DNA of 50,129 bases, from contig JAFYIE010000017.1 of NCBI GenBank assembly GCA_017538795.1, positions 1-50,129 of the forward strand, given 5' to 3'. Each line of letters starts with the position of its first letter. The first letter of the stretch is position 1. Source of the DNA: Bacteroidales bacterium. Lineage in GTDB: Bacteria > Bacteroidota > Bacteroidia > Bacteroidales > F082. Position numbers and translations under genes: made by a program. Below the pieces are notes generated by a model. The model searched no databases. It saw nothing but the letters and a program-made list of their open reading frames with translations, and was not told the origin of the DNA. Shown here in pieces: positions 8,754 through 18,007 of the stretch.

Positions 8754-10313
8754 TTATTTTAAAGCTTCACGTATCTTCTCGGCAAACTGTTCGTTTTCAA
8801 CAAGCATCAAAGCTTCTTTTGCCTCAAATTTATAATCCCCGTTTTTGTAAGCGTCAATAAGTTTATCAACGCACAACTCCGTTCCAAAATATGCGAAAAC
8901 ATTGTAGAAACGCGGCATAATGTTAGGTTTCACGTGTTTCAGCGTCGACGCGAACTCATCTTTAATTGCATCAGGCGCATTCTTTACGGCATTTTTTATC
9001 GCAATCTGAACCTGTTCGACATATTTCCCGTCACAATTCTCCAACAAAGCGCTCAAAGACTGATAATGCGAGATCACAACAACATACTTCAAATCGTTAT
9101 ATGCCGCATCTCTAATCTCTTGATTTTCAGAATATAACAACTCTCTGACACGGTTAAACATCCCAACATCTGGACGGCTCTCAACAATCTGCAAAACAGC
9201 CAATTTCTGCTTATCGTCTCCCCTGACAACATCGTTTAAAACCGCGCGGTAATTGCCTTCGTAAGCAATCATCGATTCTTTTATAACTCTTTGATACTCA
9301 CCGCCAAACATCGGCTTAACGGCATTAACTCCATCCGGGTTGTCGATCTTGAAAATAGCACAAATCGTTGCCGCCACAACTTTTTTGTCTTCCGAAGAGA
9401 GCTGTTTTATCAGAAACTCCATCTGCGAATCATTCTTGATATCGCCCAACCAGTTTATAGCATCAATAAGTGCGTCTCCTTTCTTGCATTTCTTTACAAC
9501 TGTCGCACAAACCTTCTGATTTACAAAAGGTTTCATGAGATTAAGAGCCTCAACGCGCACATTTCTGTCGTCACTTATCAATGCTTTATAAAGTTTTGGC
9601 ATTGCTTTCTCGCCATCAACGGCAACAACGAGTTTCATGCCTGCGATTTTAATTTCAGAGACCTTGCTGTTATAAAGTTTATTAGCTCCTTTTTTAACAA
9701 TCTTAGCCGTTTCATCATTGGTTTTAATCACCCAAAGCGCATTGTAAATCTCAACTTTAGTCTTATCATCGGCGCCTTTAATCCACGAAATAAGCTCGTT
9801 TTCCATGTTCGACATACCGAGTTTGCCGACAGCATAAGCCAAAGCCGCCTTATATCTCAAATTGTTTTGATTTTTAATAATATATTTTTCAATATAGCCT
9901 TCACTACCCGGTATATCGCCAACCGTCCTGATAGCATAATCCGCAATCGACTCATTATCAACTAATTCAAAAATTTCATAAGCGTCTTCTTTCGAACAGA
10001 AAATCGGCAATAAAGAGAACATAAACTCCCTGTTTTCTTTATTATTAAACTTTTCAGCAAAAGAAATTATCGATTTCTTAAGAGCATTCTTAGAGTCGCT
10101 ATCTCCTGTAAATTTAGCGTCTTTCGCAAGGCTGTCGAGGGTTCTCTTCGCTTCAGCGACCACGTTTTTATCCGTGGATTTTAGTTTTTCTAAAATTTCA
10201 ATTACACAATCCTCTCTATTACATCTTACTTTTTTTGAATTTTGGGCGAAAACGACCGACGGAAGCAATGCCATCAAAACAAAAACAACGATAATTTTTT
10301 TCAACATTTTCAT
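8754..10313 (-). CDS. Secreted HEAT-repeat protein
   Basis: 519 residues. A signal peptide (MKMLKKIIVVFVLMALLPSVVFAQ) is followed almost entirely by repeating helix pairs of about 35-40 residues, for example ALAYAVGKLGMSNMENELIS, ALISDDRNVRVEALNLMK and LLYSENQEIRDAAYNDL. These fit HEAT/PBS-lyase-like repeats, a scaffold for protein contacts. No enzyme motif is seen. It is the first gene of the operon with the thioredoxin-like and GH3 proteins, behind a TATATTTG promoter box about 80 bases upstream. Its role as a periplasmic binding scaffold is inference. Confidence 0.8.
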   Translation of the reverse strand: MKMLKKIIVVFVLMALLPSVVFAQNSKKVRCNREDCVIEILEKLKSTDKNVVAEAKRTLDSLAKDAKFTGDSDSKNALKKSIISFAEKFNNKENREFMFSLLPIFCSKEDAYEIFELVDNESIADYAIRTVGDIPGSEGYIEKYIIKNQNNLRYKAALAYAVGKLGMSNMENELISWIKGADDKTKVEIYNALWVIKTNDETAKIVKKGANKLYNSKVSEIKIAGMKLVVAVDGEKAMPKLYKALISDDRNVRVEALNLMKPFVNQKVCATVVKKCKKGDALIDAINWLGDIKNDSQMEFLIKQLSSEDKKVVAATICAIFKIDNPDGVNAVKPMFGGEYQRVIKESMIAYEGNYRAVLNDVVRGDDKQKLAVLQIVESRPDVGMFNRVRELLYSENQEIRDAAYNDLKYVVVISHYQSLSALLENCDGKYVEQVQIAIKNAVKNAPDAIKDEFASTLKHVKPNIMPRFYNVFAYFGTELCVDKLIDAYKNGDYKFEAKEALMLVENEQFAEKIREALK

Positions 10314-10392
10314 AAAACCTTTTTATTAAATCTTTAATATTCAATATTTTACAAAGTTCACACTTATCTTCTCGATAAAACTTTTCAAATTA

Positions 10393-10400
10393 CAAATATA
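10393..10400 (-). promoter_or_regulatory. Bacteroidota -7 box for the HEAT-thioredoxin-GH3 operon
   Basis: The minus strand reads TATATTTG (TAnnTTTG). It would give a leader of about 70-75 bases before the ATG at 10313. No clear -33 box. Confidence 0.45.
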
Positions 10401-10434
10401 ACAATTAAAACGCAAGTCACATCATAAAATTTTG

Positions 10435-10442
10435 TATTTTTG
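10435..10442 (+). promoter_or_regulatory. Bacteroidota -7 box for the MATE gene
   Basis: TATTTTTG matches TAnnTTTG and ends only 10 bases before the preferred ATG at 10453. If it is used, the mRNA would start within a few bases of the start codon. Confidence 0.45.
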
Positions 10443-10452
10443 CAACGATATT

Positions 10453-11781
10453 ATGACAACAAGTATTTCTACAAAGGAAATTTGGCGTATCGCGGTTCCG
10501 ATTATGATCGGAAACCTTGCGCAGACGCTCATCACGTTCACCGACACCGCGTTTCTGGGACACCTCGGAATCGTGGAACTCAGCGCGTCGATGATGGCGG
10601 GCATGTATTATTTCGTGTTCACCACCATGACAATGGGCTTAGCTATTGGTATTCAGATAATTATAGCGCGACGCTTCGGCGAGCAACAATACGATAAAAT
10701 CGGCAGCATCTTCCAACACGGGACAGCGGCGATACTTGTCTTCGGACTGCTTTTGTTCCTGATAATGAGGCTATTTTCTGGCATGCTCCTCGACTTCATC
10801 ATCGACTCGGAGAACATCTACGCAGGCGCCATGGAATACATCAGCGTGCGACAGTTCGGCATCGTTTTTGTGTGCATGAACTACCTCTTCCGCTCGTTGT
10901 ACACAGGGCTTTCCTTCACGAAAGTCATCACTTACACCACCATCGTCATGGCAGTCGTCAATATCGTGCTCGACTACTGCCTTATCTTCGGCAATCTGGG
11001 TTTTCCGGCAATGGGTATTGCAGGTGCAGCACTCGCCTCTATGATCGCCGAGATTTCCGCCACGACGTTCTTCTTCTTGTACACTTATATTAAATTAGGC
11101 AACGATAAATACGAGCTTTTCAAACATCACGGCATCAGCAAAGAATTGATTGTCAACATCTTCAAGGTCTCAACGCCAACGATGTTCCAGAAACTTTTCT
11201 CGTTCAGTGCATGGTTCATCTTCTTCATCATGGTCGAGAAAATGGGCGAGCAAGCCATCGGCATCTCGTCGATAGCACGCAGCATCTACATGATTCTGTT
11301 CATTCCGGTCTTCGGATTCCTGTGCACTTCCAACACTTTGACTAGCCGCGTCATCGGAGCGGGACACGCCGACGAGGTAATGAAAATTGTGTTCCGAATC
11401 GTTTTCAACTGCATATTATGCTGCATCCCGCTGATTCTGTTGTGCGCGTTCTTCCCTATCACGGTTATGAGTATCTACACCGACGATATGGCACTCGCAA
11501 ACGCAGCTTTACCTTCCATTTACGTCATCTTCGGCGCCATCATATTCCAAGCCATAGGAGCGGTTACATTCGAATCGGTGTCGGGAACCGGCAACACCAA
11601 CGCGGCACTCTGGCTTGAATTCGGCATCCTGATCCTCTACATCGCCTATATCTGGATGCTGACACGTCTCACAACAAAAGTGGAATGGGTATGGACATGC
11701 GAATATATTTACGGAGGCTTAATCGCCTTAAGCTCAATACTTTATATTAGATTAGCAAACTGGAAAAAAATAAAAATATGA
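10453..11781 (+). CDS. MATE-family multidrug/cation exporter
   Basis: A 442-residue inner-membrane protein with about 12 hydrophobic segments and MATE features: KEIWRIAVPIMIGNLAQ near the start, FTDTAFLGHLG, and the mid-protein repeat around KLFSFSAWFIFFIMVEKMG. It exports drugs or metabolites using an ion gradient. I chose the ATG at 10453 because it gives the usual MATE N-terminus and because the longer frame from 10432 begins inside the promoter box. The stop overlaps the next ORF by 4 bases (ATGA), so the three plus-strand genes are probably one transcript. The substrate cannot be told from sequence. Confidence 0.92.
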   Translation: MTTSISTKEIWRIAVPIMIGNLAQTLITFTDTAFLGHLGIVELSASMMAGMYYFVFTTMTMGLAIGIQIIIARRFGEQQYDKIGSIFQHGTAAILVFGLLLFLIMRLFSGMLLDFIIDSENIYAGAMEYISVRQFGIVFVCMNYLFRSLYTGLSFTKVITYTTIVMAVVNIVLDYCLIFGNLGFPAMGIAGAALASMIAEISATTFFFLYTYIKLGNDKYELFKHHGISKELIVNIFKVSTPTMFQKLFSFSAWFIFFIMVEKMGEQAIGISSIARSIYMILFIPVFGFLCTSNTLTSRVIGAGHADEVMKIVFRIVFNCILCCIPLILLCAFFPITVMSIYTDDMALANAALPSIYVIFGAIIFQAIGAVTFESVSGTGNTNAALWLEFGILILYIAYIWMLTRLTTKVEWVWTCEYIYGGLIALSSILYIRLANWKKIKI

Positions 11782-12089
11782 AAAAAATAGAAATCCGCGA
11801 CTTCGAGCTTTACACCACGGGTATCATCAGCATTGCGTGGAAAGACGGAAAGAAAGACATGTTTTTGAACGTCGACCTCGACCTTGCCGCAATGATGAAG
11901 CTGTGCAAAATCGAAGGCATCTCATACGAAACAGTGCAGAAACTCTCGGCCGACCAGAAGCCTCTGACATTCCACAAAGCATCTGTTTATCTCTTCCAGG
12001 AGGACGACCGTCCAGGCCAGTACTGCCTCAGTGAAGCAATGTTCGAAGACGATGGAATCGACATCTACTACTGCGAAATCAAAGGCTAA
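11778..12089 (+). CDS. Small conserved-looking protein of unknown function
   Basis: A 103-residue cytoplasmic protein, acidic, beginning MKKIEIRDFELYTTGIISIA. It has no signal peptide, membrane segment or motif that I recognise. Its start overlaps the MATE stop by 4 bases and its end overlaps the start of the exonuclease gene, so it appears translationally coupled on both sides. Good codon continuity and tight coupling support it as real. Confidence 0.65.
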   Translation: MKKIEIRDFELYTTGIISIAWKDGKKDMFLNVDLDLAAMMKLCKIEGISYETVQKLSADQKPLTFHKASVYLFQEDDRPGQYCLSEAMFEDDGIDIYYCEIKG

Positions 12090-12642
12090 CGATATCTTAC
12101 CCGACCTCCCCGACTTCGTCGCCATCGACTTTGAAGCCGCCAACGGCGCGACAACTAGCGTTTGCAGCATGGGTGTCGTCATCGTGCGTGACCGCGAGGT
12201 CGTGGAGGAGTTTTACAGCCTGGTGAAGCCTGTGCCGAACTACTACGACTTCTACACCACCAAGATTCACGGGCTCAAGAAAAAAGACACCGACGACGCT
12301 CCAATTTTCCCGCAGGTCTGGAATCAAATAGAAAAGAAAATCAAGGGATTGCCGTTCGTGGCACACGGCTACGAGTTCGAGAAGCGTTGCCTGAACTCGC
12401 TCTTCGAATACTACAAAATGGGACGCAAACGATTCAAGATTTACGACACCAAACGCGCCTCAGAAATCGTCTTTCCCGACTTGGAAAACCACAAACTTCA
12501 AACTGCTGCCTCAGCCTGCGGCTACGATTTCACCAAAAAGAACAAACATCACAATGCGTTGGCGGATGCGGAGGCGTGCGCGGCTATCGCTATTGAAGTC
12601 TTTCAAAACGACTCCACATCCTACATAATTAAATCCATTTAA
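12052..12642 (+). CDS. DEDDh 3'-5' exonuclease (DnaQ/epsilon-like)
   Basis: About 196 residues. The metal-binding motifs of the DEDDh exonuclease fold are visible: FVAIDFEAAN (ExoI), HGLKKKDTDDAP and FVAHGYEFEKRCL (ExoII region), and HHNALADAEACAAIA with the final His and Asp (ExoIII). It is a stand-alone exonuclease domain, not fused to a polymerase. The ATG at 12052 lies inside the preceding gene (38-base overlap); a GTG at 12031 is a less likely start, and the true start may be even nearer the domain. The 3' end overlaps the glycogen fusion gene on the other strand by 14 bases. It could act in DNA repair or RNA trimming. Confidence 0.85.
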   Translation: MESTSTTAKSKANDILPDLPDFVAIDFEAANGATTSVCSMGVVIVRDREVVEEFYSLVKPVPNYYDFYTTKIHGLKKKDTDDAPIFPQVWNQIEKKIKGLPFVAHGYEFEKRCLNSLFEYYKMGRKRFKIYDTKRASEIVFPDLENHKLQTAASACGYDFTKKNKHHNALADAEACAAIAIEVFQNDSTSYIIKSI

Positions 12643-15600
12643 CCAACGGCAAATCCTGTCGGTGCGGCAGCATCACGTTGGTCGGGAAGATTCTAAACGT
12701 GTAGTGGAACACCCCTGCCCTGTTGATTTGCAGGCTTATGTAATAGCGCACCCAGCCATCTCCGGAATCGACCAGTTGCAGCTTATCGACACGTATAAGT
12801 TTGTCTATCACGTCGTTAGTTTTTGCAGCGGCGACCATCTCTATGCCGACATCGCCTTTCTTCAATCCTGGCGTATTCAACGTGATTTCAGCAATCATAA
12901 CATCACCGAAGTTCAGCGGACGCACATCAGGATCCGGCACCTTGATGGATTCCACCTCAATCTTATCCCAGTTAGCCTGAATATTACGCTTCCATTCGAC
13001 GATTTCAAACGCCTTGGCATATCTGTTCTCCTTCATCCAATTGGTGCGCTCGATGAGTTTGTTGTAATACTGGCTGAAATAATCGTCAAGCATGCGTTTC
13101 ATGGTGTAGAACGGCGCAATCTGCATCATGTCGTTCTTCATATACTGGATCCACTCTGTCGGCACACCGTCTTTATCTCTCTTGAAATACAACGGAATAA
13201 TCTCATTTTCAAAGGTGTTGTAAATCGTCTCGGCATCGAGTTCATCCTGATAATGCTGATCGTCGTAAGTGCGCTCCTCTTTGATAGCCCAGCCTGCCTT
13301 CGGACGATAACCCTCAGCCCACCAGCCGTCGAGCACCGAGAAATTGAGCGTTCCGTTCATCGCAGCCTTCTCGCCCGACGTTCCGGAAGCCTCCAGTGGA
13401 CGTGTCGGTGTGTTCATCCAGACATCGACACTCGAGGTCAACAACTTACCGATCTCCATGTCATAGTTATTGAGGAACAGCACCTTACCGATAAATTCCT
13501 TCCTCCTGCTTACCTCGATGATATTCTTGATCAAATCCTGACCTGCTTTGTCGTTCGGGTGTGCCTTACCTGCAAACAGGAAGATGACCGGACGCTTCGG
13601 GTCGTTGACGATTTCCGCCAATCTCTCAAGATTTCCGAAAAGCAGATGCGCGCGTTTATAGGTGGCGAAACGTCTCGCAAAACCGATAATCAAAGCGTTT
13701 TCATTGAGTTTATCCAATGTCTCGATGATGAGTTTCGGGCTCTCCGAACGACGACGCATATCATCGGCAAGTTTTACCTTTATAAACTCAATCAGATTGT
13801 GTTTCAACTCTTTACGAATCTTCCAGAACTCACTGTCCGTCACATCCTGAATCTTCTTCCAAACTGTCGGGTCCGACTGGTTGGCAAGATAATCCTCGCC
13901 CAGCACCTTATTATATAAGCTCTGCCAGTGCTTGTCGGCCCACGTCGGGAGATGCACGCCGTTTGTGACGTAGCCGATATGGTTCTCCTCGGCGAAATAG
14001 CCAGGCCACATCTGCTGGAACATCTCGCGGCTCACCCTGCCGTGAATCTTACTCACCCCGTTGACTTCCTGACTGAGGTTCACCGCCAAAACGCTCATCG
14101 AGAACTTCTCGTTAGGGTCATCGTGATGTATGCGTCCCATGTTCATAAACTCCTCCCACGAGATATTAACCCTTGGCGGAAAATGCGACAGGTATGTCCT
14201 CATCAAATCCTCCTCAAACGCGTCATGACCTGCCGGAACCGGTGTGTGTGTCGTGAACAATGTCGAAGTGCGCACAAGCTCTTTCGCCACATCAAAGTCA
14301 AGGTTGTGTTTTGTGACATAATTACTCAATCTCTCGAGTCCGCAGAACGCCGCGTGACCTTCGTTGCAGTGATATATAGTAGGCTTGATATTCAACGCGT
14401 TAAGCATCCTGATACCGCCAATGCCAAGGAACACCTCTTGTTTTATTCGCATCTCGCTGTCACCACCGTAAAGCTGTCCGGTGATGGCTCTGTCTTCAGG
14501 TGAATTTTGCTCTATATCGGTGTCTAGCAGATAGAGACTTATCCTTCCCACTCCAACTTTCCACACTTTCGCGTATACGCTCCTGCCAGGGAACGCAATG
14601 CTGATCATCACCCAATTGCCGTCTTCACCACGAACCGGCTCAATAGGCAGCATCGAGAACTTCTGCGGCAGATACTGCGACAGCTGCTCACCCCACACCG
14701 ACAGCTCCTGATTGAAGTAGCCGTAACGATACAACAATCCGATAGCCAGCAGGTTAGCGTTCGAGTCGGATGCCTGCTTGAGATAGTCGCCTGCAAGGAT
14801 GCCGAGACCGCCTGAATAAATCTTCAGCGACTTCTGCAAACCGTATTCCATTGAGAAATAAGCGATTTTGTTGTCGTCAGCCGGCTTCACCGACATGTAC
14901 GCTTTAAATCTGTCATATACTTTATTCAGTCTGGCAATGAATTTCTCGTCTTGCTCAAGGTCATCAATCTGTGACTTCGTGAGGCTATTCATCAAAGCTA
15001 TCGGGTTCTGCTCGAGACGCTCAAATGCGATAGGATCTAGACTTTCAAACAGTTCGATAGCGTCCACGTTCCAACACCACCACAGGTTATTAGCGAGCTC
15101 CTGCAACTTCTTCATCTCATCAGAATACACAGGATCTATCATAATCTTCTTCCATGTAGGCGAATCTTGTTTCTTATAGTCGAAATTCCTTAACAATTCC
15201 GAATATCTCCTACTCTGTTTCAGATAATCTTTTCCTCCCGCCTTCTTTACCGCAAGATCATAAGAATTAAAATAATTGATTATCAAGTCTTTCCATGTCA
15301 ACGACGATGCTATCTCCAAGGCTTGTTTCGAGATCTCAGCCGCTTCTTCGTTTGAATGAGCCGTCATCTTCAACACCACTTTTTCCATCTCGTTGACGAC
15401 AGAATCTTCGTTTCCTTCTTCCCGATGAACAACCGTAACAGCTTCACTGTCAATCTTTTTACTCTGGATATATTTTCCAAATCCCGACACATCCATTGTT
15501 ATCGTCGGAATACCATGCGCAATGCTTTCGAGCGGAGTGTACCCCCATGGCTCATAATATGACGGGAACACCGAAAGGTCGAATCCATACAGGAAATCGT

Positions 15601-16864
15601 TATATTTTATATTGAAAATGCCATCGCTGCCGTTAAGATAAGCCGGAATGAACATCACCTTCACGCGGTCGCCTTCGTTGTTTTGCAAGCCATTGTCGTG
15701 CAAGGCATTAAGCACCATATCCCATTGATAATCATGAATATAATGTGTGCAAGGATAGTCAGTGTGGCCTTTTATTTCGACTTCTTTATTAAGACGATGC
15801 ATCAAATCTTTCGACGGTCCTGCGATGTTGCCCGGAACAGCTATCACCGCTACGATGTCGCGTTTCAGGTTCGCGTCGTGGTTTAGCTTAGCTAACATCT
15901 TGATATACAAGTCGATACCTTTATTATGAAACTCGTAGCGACCGCTGTTTATCAACAACATCGAGTCACGAGACACTTCTTTCCCGCAAAGGGCGTCGAT
16001 TATTTCAAAAACTTTAGCTCTACTCTTGATTCTCAAGCTATCACGGCATTTATCGACCGACTTTTTAAAATCAGAATTGATGCCGTTCATCGTGATAAAA
16101 TCGGGGTTGCGTTGTAAAAACTGCTCGCATTCCTGAGCTGTAATCTCACTCACTGTGGTGAAGACGTCGGCGTTTTGTGCTGATTTCATCTCCATCGACT
16201 GCTGCGAAACGATGTTGAAACGGCTCGCCATCGTCTGCCAGTTGTATGATCTGAGGTCACGATAAAGCGGCAGTCCGTTGCCACTTATCGCTCTTCCCAA
16301 ATATGTCGCATGGGTCGTGAAAACCGTTGAGATATAAGGACAATGCTCTTTGATATAAAGCACGCCGGCGCCAGTCATCCACTCATGAAACTGCGCCACC
16401 ACGCTGTCGTCCTGCCCCACATTCCACTCCACAAAATTCTCTATGACCTTTCCCGCGGCATATCCAAACACCACCGGCTCTATATAATCCCACTGACCCT
16501 GAATGGAGTCGAGCTGATACTTCTCCCAAAGATGCGCCAATATATCATTCTTCATGGAATACATCGAGGTATAGTCGATGAGGATGGCCATCGGTTTGGC
16601 TGAAATTTTCCATCTTCCGATACGAACCTTCACGCCAAGCTGCTCCGACACCTTCTCGCGCCACTCAGGAAACAGCGACTGATCCTCAACAAAATACATA
16701 GTCTCATGGGCTTCCTTCACTACGTCAGGACCAATCGTAATATAATGATCGTCAAGAAGTTGCTTCAATTCCTCCGCTTTAGTCGAGATGACGGTATAAA
16801 TACCGCCCACCATGTTACAAACTTCCCAACTCGTCTCAAATAAATAATCTGTCCTCTTTTTCAT
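12629..16864 (-). CDS. Fused glycogen synthase-like and alpha-glucan phosphorylase (GT3/GT5-like + GT35)
   Basis: A 1411-residue cytoplasmic enzyme. Residues 1 to about 560 are a glycogen-synthase-type GT-B domain: SWEVCNMVGGIYTVISTKA at 12-30 binds the donor nucleotide sugar, and SYYEPWGYTPLESIAHGIPT at 435-454 is the GT-B E-x7-E region of eukaryote-like synthases. From about 575 it is a DUF3417/GT35 phosphorylase: ELANNLWWCWN, YFSMEYGLQKSLKIYSGGLG at 669-688, and near the C-terminus EASGTSGEKAAMNGTLNFSV with the PLP lysine in SGEKAAMNG. One polypeptide could thus both build and phosphorolyse alpha-1,4-glucan. It is the last gene of the glycogen operon. The frame is continuous, so the fusion is not an annotation artefact. 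Confidence 0.92.
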   Translation of the reverse strand: MKKRTDYLFETSWEVCNMVGGIYTVISTKAEELKQLLDDHYITIGPDVVKEAHETMYFVEDQSLFPEWREKVSEQLGVKVRIGRWKISAKPMAILIDYTSMYSMKNDILAHLWEKYQLDSIQGQWDYIEPVVFGYAAGKVIENFVEWNVGQDDSVVAQFHEWMTGAGVLYIKEHCPYISTVFTTHATYLGRAISGNGLPLYRDLRSYNWQTMASRFNIVSQQSMEMKSAQNADVFTTVSEITAQECEQFLQRNPDFITMNGINSDFKKSVDKCRDSLRIKSRAKVFEIIDALCGKEVSRDSMLLINSGRYEFHNKGIDLYIKMLAKLNHDANLKRDIVAVIAVPGNIAGPSKDLMHRLNKEVEIKGHTDYPCTHYIHDYQWDMVLNALHDNGLQNNEGDRVKVMFIPAYLNGSDGIFNIKYNDFLYGFDLSVFPSYYEPWGYTPLESIAHGIPTITMDVSGFGKYIQSKKIDSEAVTVVHREEGNEDSVVNEMEKVVLKMTAHSNEEAAEISKQALEIASSLTWKDLIINYFNSYDLAVKKAGGKDYLKQSRRYSELLRNFDYKKQDSPTWKKIMIDPVYSDEMKKLQELANNLWWCWNVDAIELFESLDPIAFERLEQNPIALMNSLTKSQIDDLEQDEKFIARLNKVYDRFKAYMSVKPADDNKIAYFSMEYGLQKSLKIYSGGLGILAGDYLKQASDSNANLLAIGLLYRYGYFNQELSVWGEQLSQYLPQKFSMLPIEPVRGEDGNWVMISIAFPGRSVYAKVWKVGVGRISLYLLDTDIEQNSPEDRAITGQLYGGDSEMRIKQEVFLGIGGIRMLNALNIKPTIYHCNEGHAAFCGLERLSNYVTKHNLDFDVAKELVRTSTLFTTHTPVPAGHDAFEEDLMRTYLSHFPPRVNISWEEFMNMGRIHHDDPNEKFSMSVLAVNLSQEVNGVSKIHGRVSREMFQQMWPGYFAEENHIGYVTNGVHLPTWADKHWQSLYNKVLGEDYLANQSDPTVWKKIQDVTDSEFWKIRKELKHNLIEFIKVKLADDMRRRSESPKLIIETLDKLNENALIIGFARRFATYKRAHLLFGNLERLAEIVNDPKRPVIFLFAGKAHPNDKAGQDLIKNIIEVSRRKEFIGKVLFLNNYDMEIGKLLTSSVDVWMNTPTRPLEASGTSGEKAAMNGTLNFSVLDGWWAEGYRPKAGWAIKEERTYDDQHYQDELDAETIYNTFENEIIPLYFKRDKDGVPTEWIQYMKNDMMQIAPFYTMKRMLDDYFSQYYNKLIERTNWMKENRYAKAFEIVEWKRNIQANWDKIEVESIKVPDPDVRPLNFGDVMIAEITLNTPGLKKGDVGIEMVAAAKTNDVIDKLIRVDKLQLVDSGDGWVRYYISLQINRAGVFHYTFRIFPTNVMLPHRQDLPLVKWI

Positions 16865-16873
16865 ATTTTTATA

Positions 16874-18004
16874 TTATTTCATTCTATTTATAAAATCTGT
16901 TAAAATGTTCATGTAATTGATGTAATAATCGTATGGCGTCCCGCCCTGATGCTTGGTGCACATCGCGGAAAAATTCTCTGCCGCCTGGAGTGCACGCCAA
17001 TCACGCATAAGTTCTTCATCCTTAGAGGTTTTCACCTTCTTGAAGCAGCCATATAATGTCGCCAAAGCGTCGTCCTGCATGTCGTTGCCCATCCAGTTCG
17101 AGAGGTCGCGTTCCTCATCCTGGCACGACAACGGAATAGGTGCGTCAAACACTCCCGTAGGCTGCAGCTTGTCGACAATCTGATGTGGCGTAACAAATTG
17201 AAAATCAGTATTTTTCAAGACAGCATCAGGCAGATAATTCATAAACTCAAAGATGCCTGTCGAAACGTCCAAGGCCTCGCCAAAGGTCTCGTAATCAACG
17301 AAAACATTAACAATTTCCTCCTCTTTCGGTATCGAGTTGAGCATGTCGACGAAATCCTCAACCTTCAAATTCCCGTTAGCAAACTTCAAAGCTATCTCGT
17401 CGCTCATCTTCCAATTACGCAACATCACCTTCAATTTTGGATTTATTGCATTGACGTACAGATAGTTAGGACTCTTCCAACCGAGCACGTGCTTCGCTCC
17501 TTCCGTCAGCATCAGGTCGAAGCCCATCTCAGCCACATCAGCTCCTATCTCGTTGGAATAAATAAGCTCAGTGTTATGGAAAGTCTTCGTTCTGACACCA
17601 AAAACATCTTTCATAAGTCGTTTGTGTTCAGCGACTTCCATCTTGAAAGCGTCTTTATTCATCAGCGAGGCCACAGAGTGCGAATATGTCTCCGCAAGCA
17701 CCTCCACGTTACCGGTGGCAACGAGCTTTTTAAAGCTGTCAAGCGCATACGGAGCATACGTCTCCATCTGTTCGATGGCTATGCCCGAAAATGAAATCGC
17801 AAACTTCATTTTATTTCCAAGTTCCGCTATCTTCTTGAGCATCAGGTTATTCATCGGAAGATAGCATCTCTCAGCCACGCGCTGCATCGTGATGCGGTTG
17901 TTATAATCGTCATAGTAAAAATGACGTTTTCCGATATCGAAGAAACGATATGTGCGAAGCCTATATGGCTGATGCACTTGGAAATAGAAACATAAACTTC
18001 TCAT
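16874..18004 (-). CDS. Glycoside hydrolase family 57 (alpha-amylase/4-alpha-glucanotransferase type)
   Basis: 376 residues, no signal peptide, cytoplasmic. GH57 signatures: VHQPYRLRTY at about 10-19, the nucleophile Glu146 in TFHNTELIYSNE and the acid/base Asp237 in VFVDYETFGEA. It acts on alpha-1,4-glucan as an amylase, transferase or branching-type enzyme; the exact specificity cannot be read here. It lies between the GT4 gene (3-base gap) and the synthase-phosphorylase fusion (9-base gap), the usual company for this group in Bacteroidota glycogen operons. Confidence 0.92.
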   Translation of the reverse strand: MRSLCFYFQVHQPYRLRTYRFFDIGKRHFYYDDYNNRITMQRVAERCYLPMNNLMLKKIAELGNKMKFAISFSGIAIEQMETYAPYALDSFKKLVATGNVEVLAETYSHSVASLMNKDAFKMEVAEHKRLMKDVFGVRTKTFHNTELIYSNEIGADVAEMGFDLMLTEGAKHVLGWKSPNYLYVNAINPKLKVMLRNWKMSDEIALKFANGNLKVEDFVDMLNSIPKEEEIVNVFVDYETFGEALDVSTGIFEFMNYLPDAVLKNTDFQFVTPHQIVDKLQPTGVFDAPIPLSCQDEERDLSNWMGNDMQDDALATLYGCFKKVKTSKDEELMRDWRALQAAENFSAMCTKHQGGTPYDYYINYMNILTDFINRMK

Positions 18005-18007
18005 ATC

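Noticed and set aside
9291-9965. A 224-codon open frame on the plus strand
   Set aside because: Antisense to the HEAT-repeat gene; Asn/Phe/Ile-rich composition mirrors the opposite strand and there is no promoter or domain.
12662-13918. A 418-codon open frame on the plus strand
   Set aside because: It lies wholly antisense to the phosphorylase half of the glycogen fusion, whose conserved motifs are clear; the product has no recognisable motif and looks like a frame shadow.
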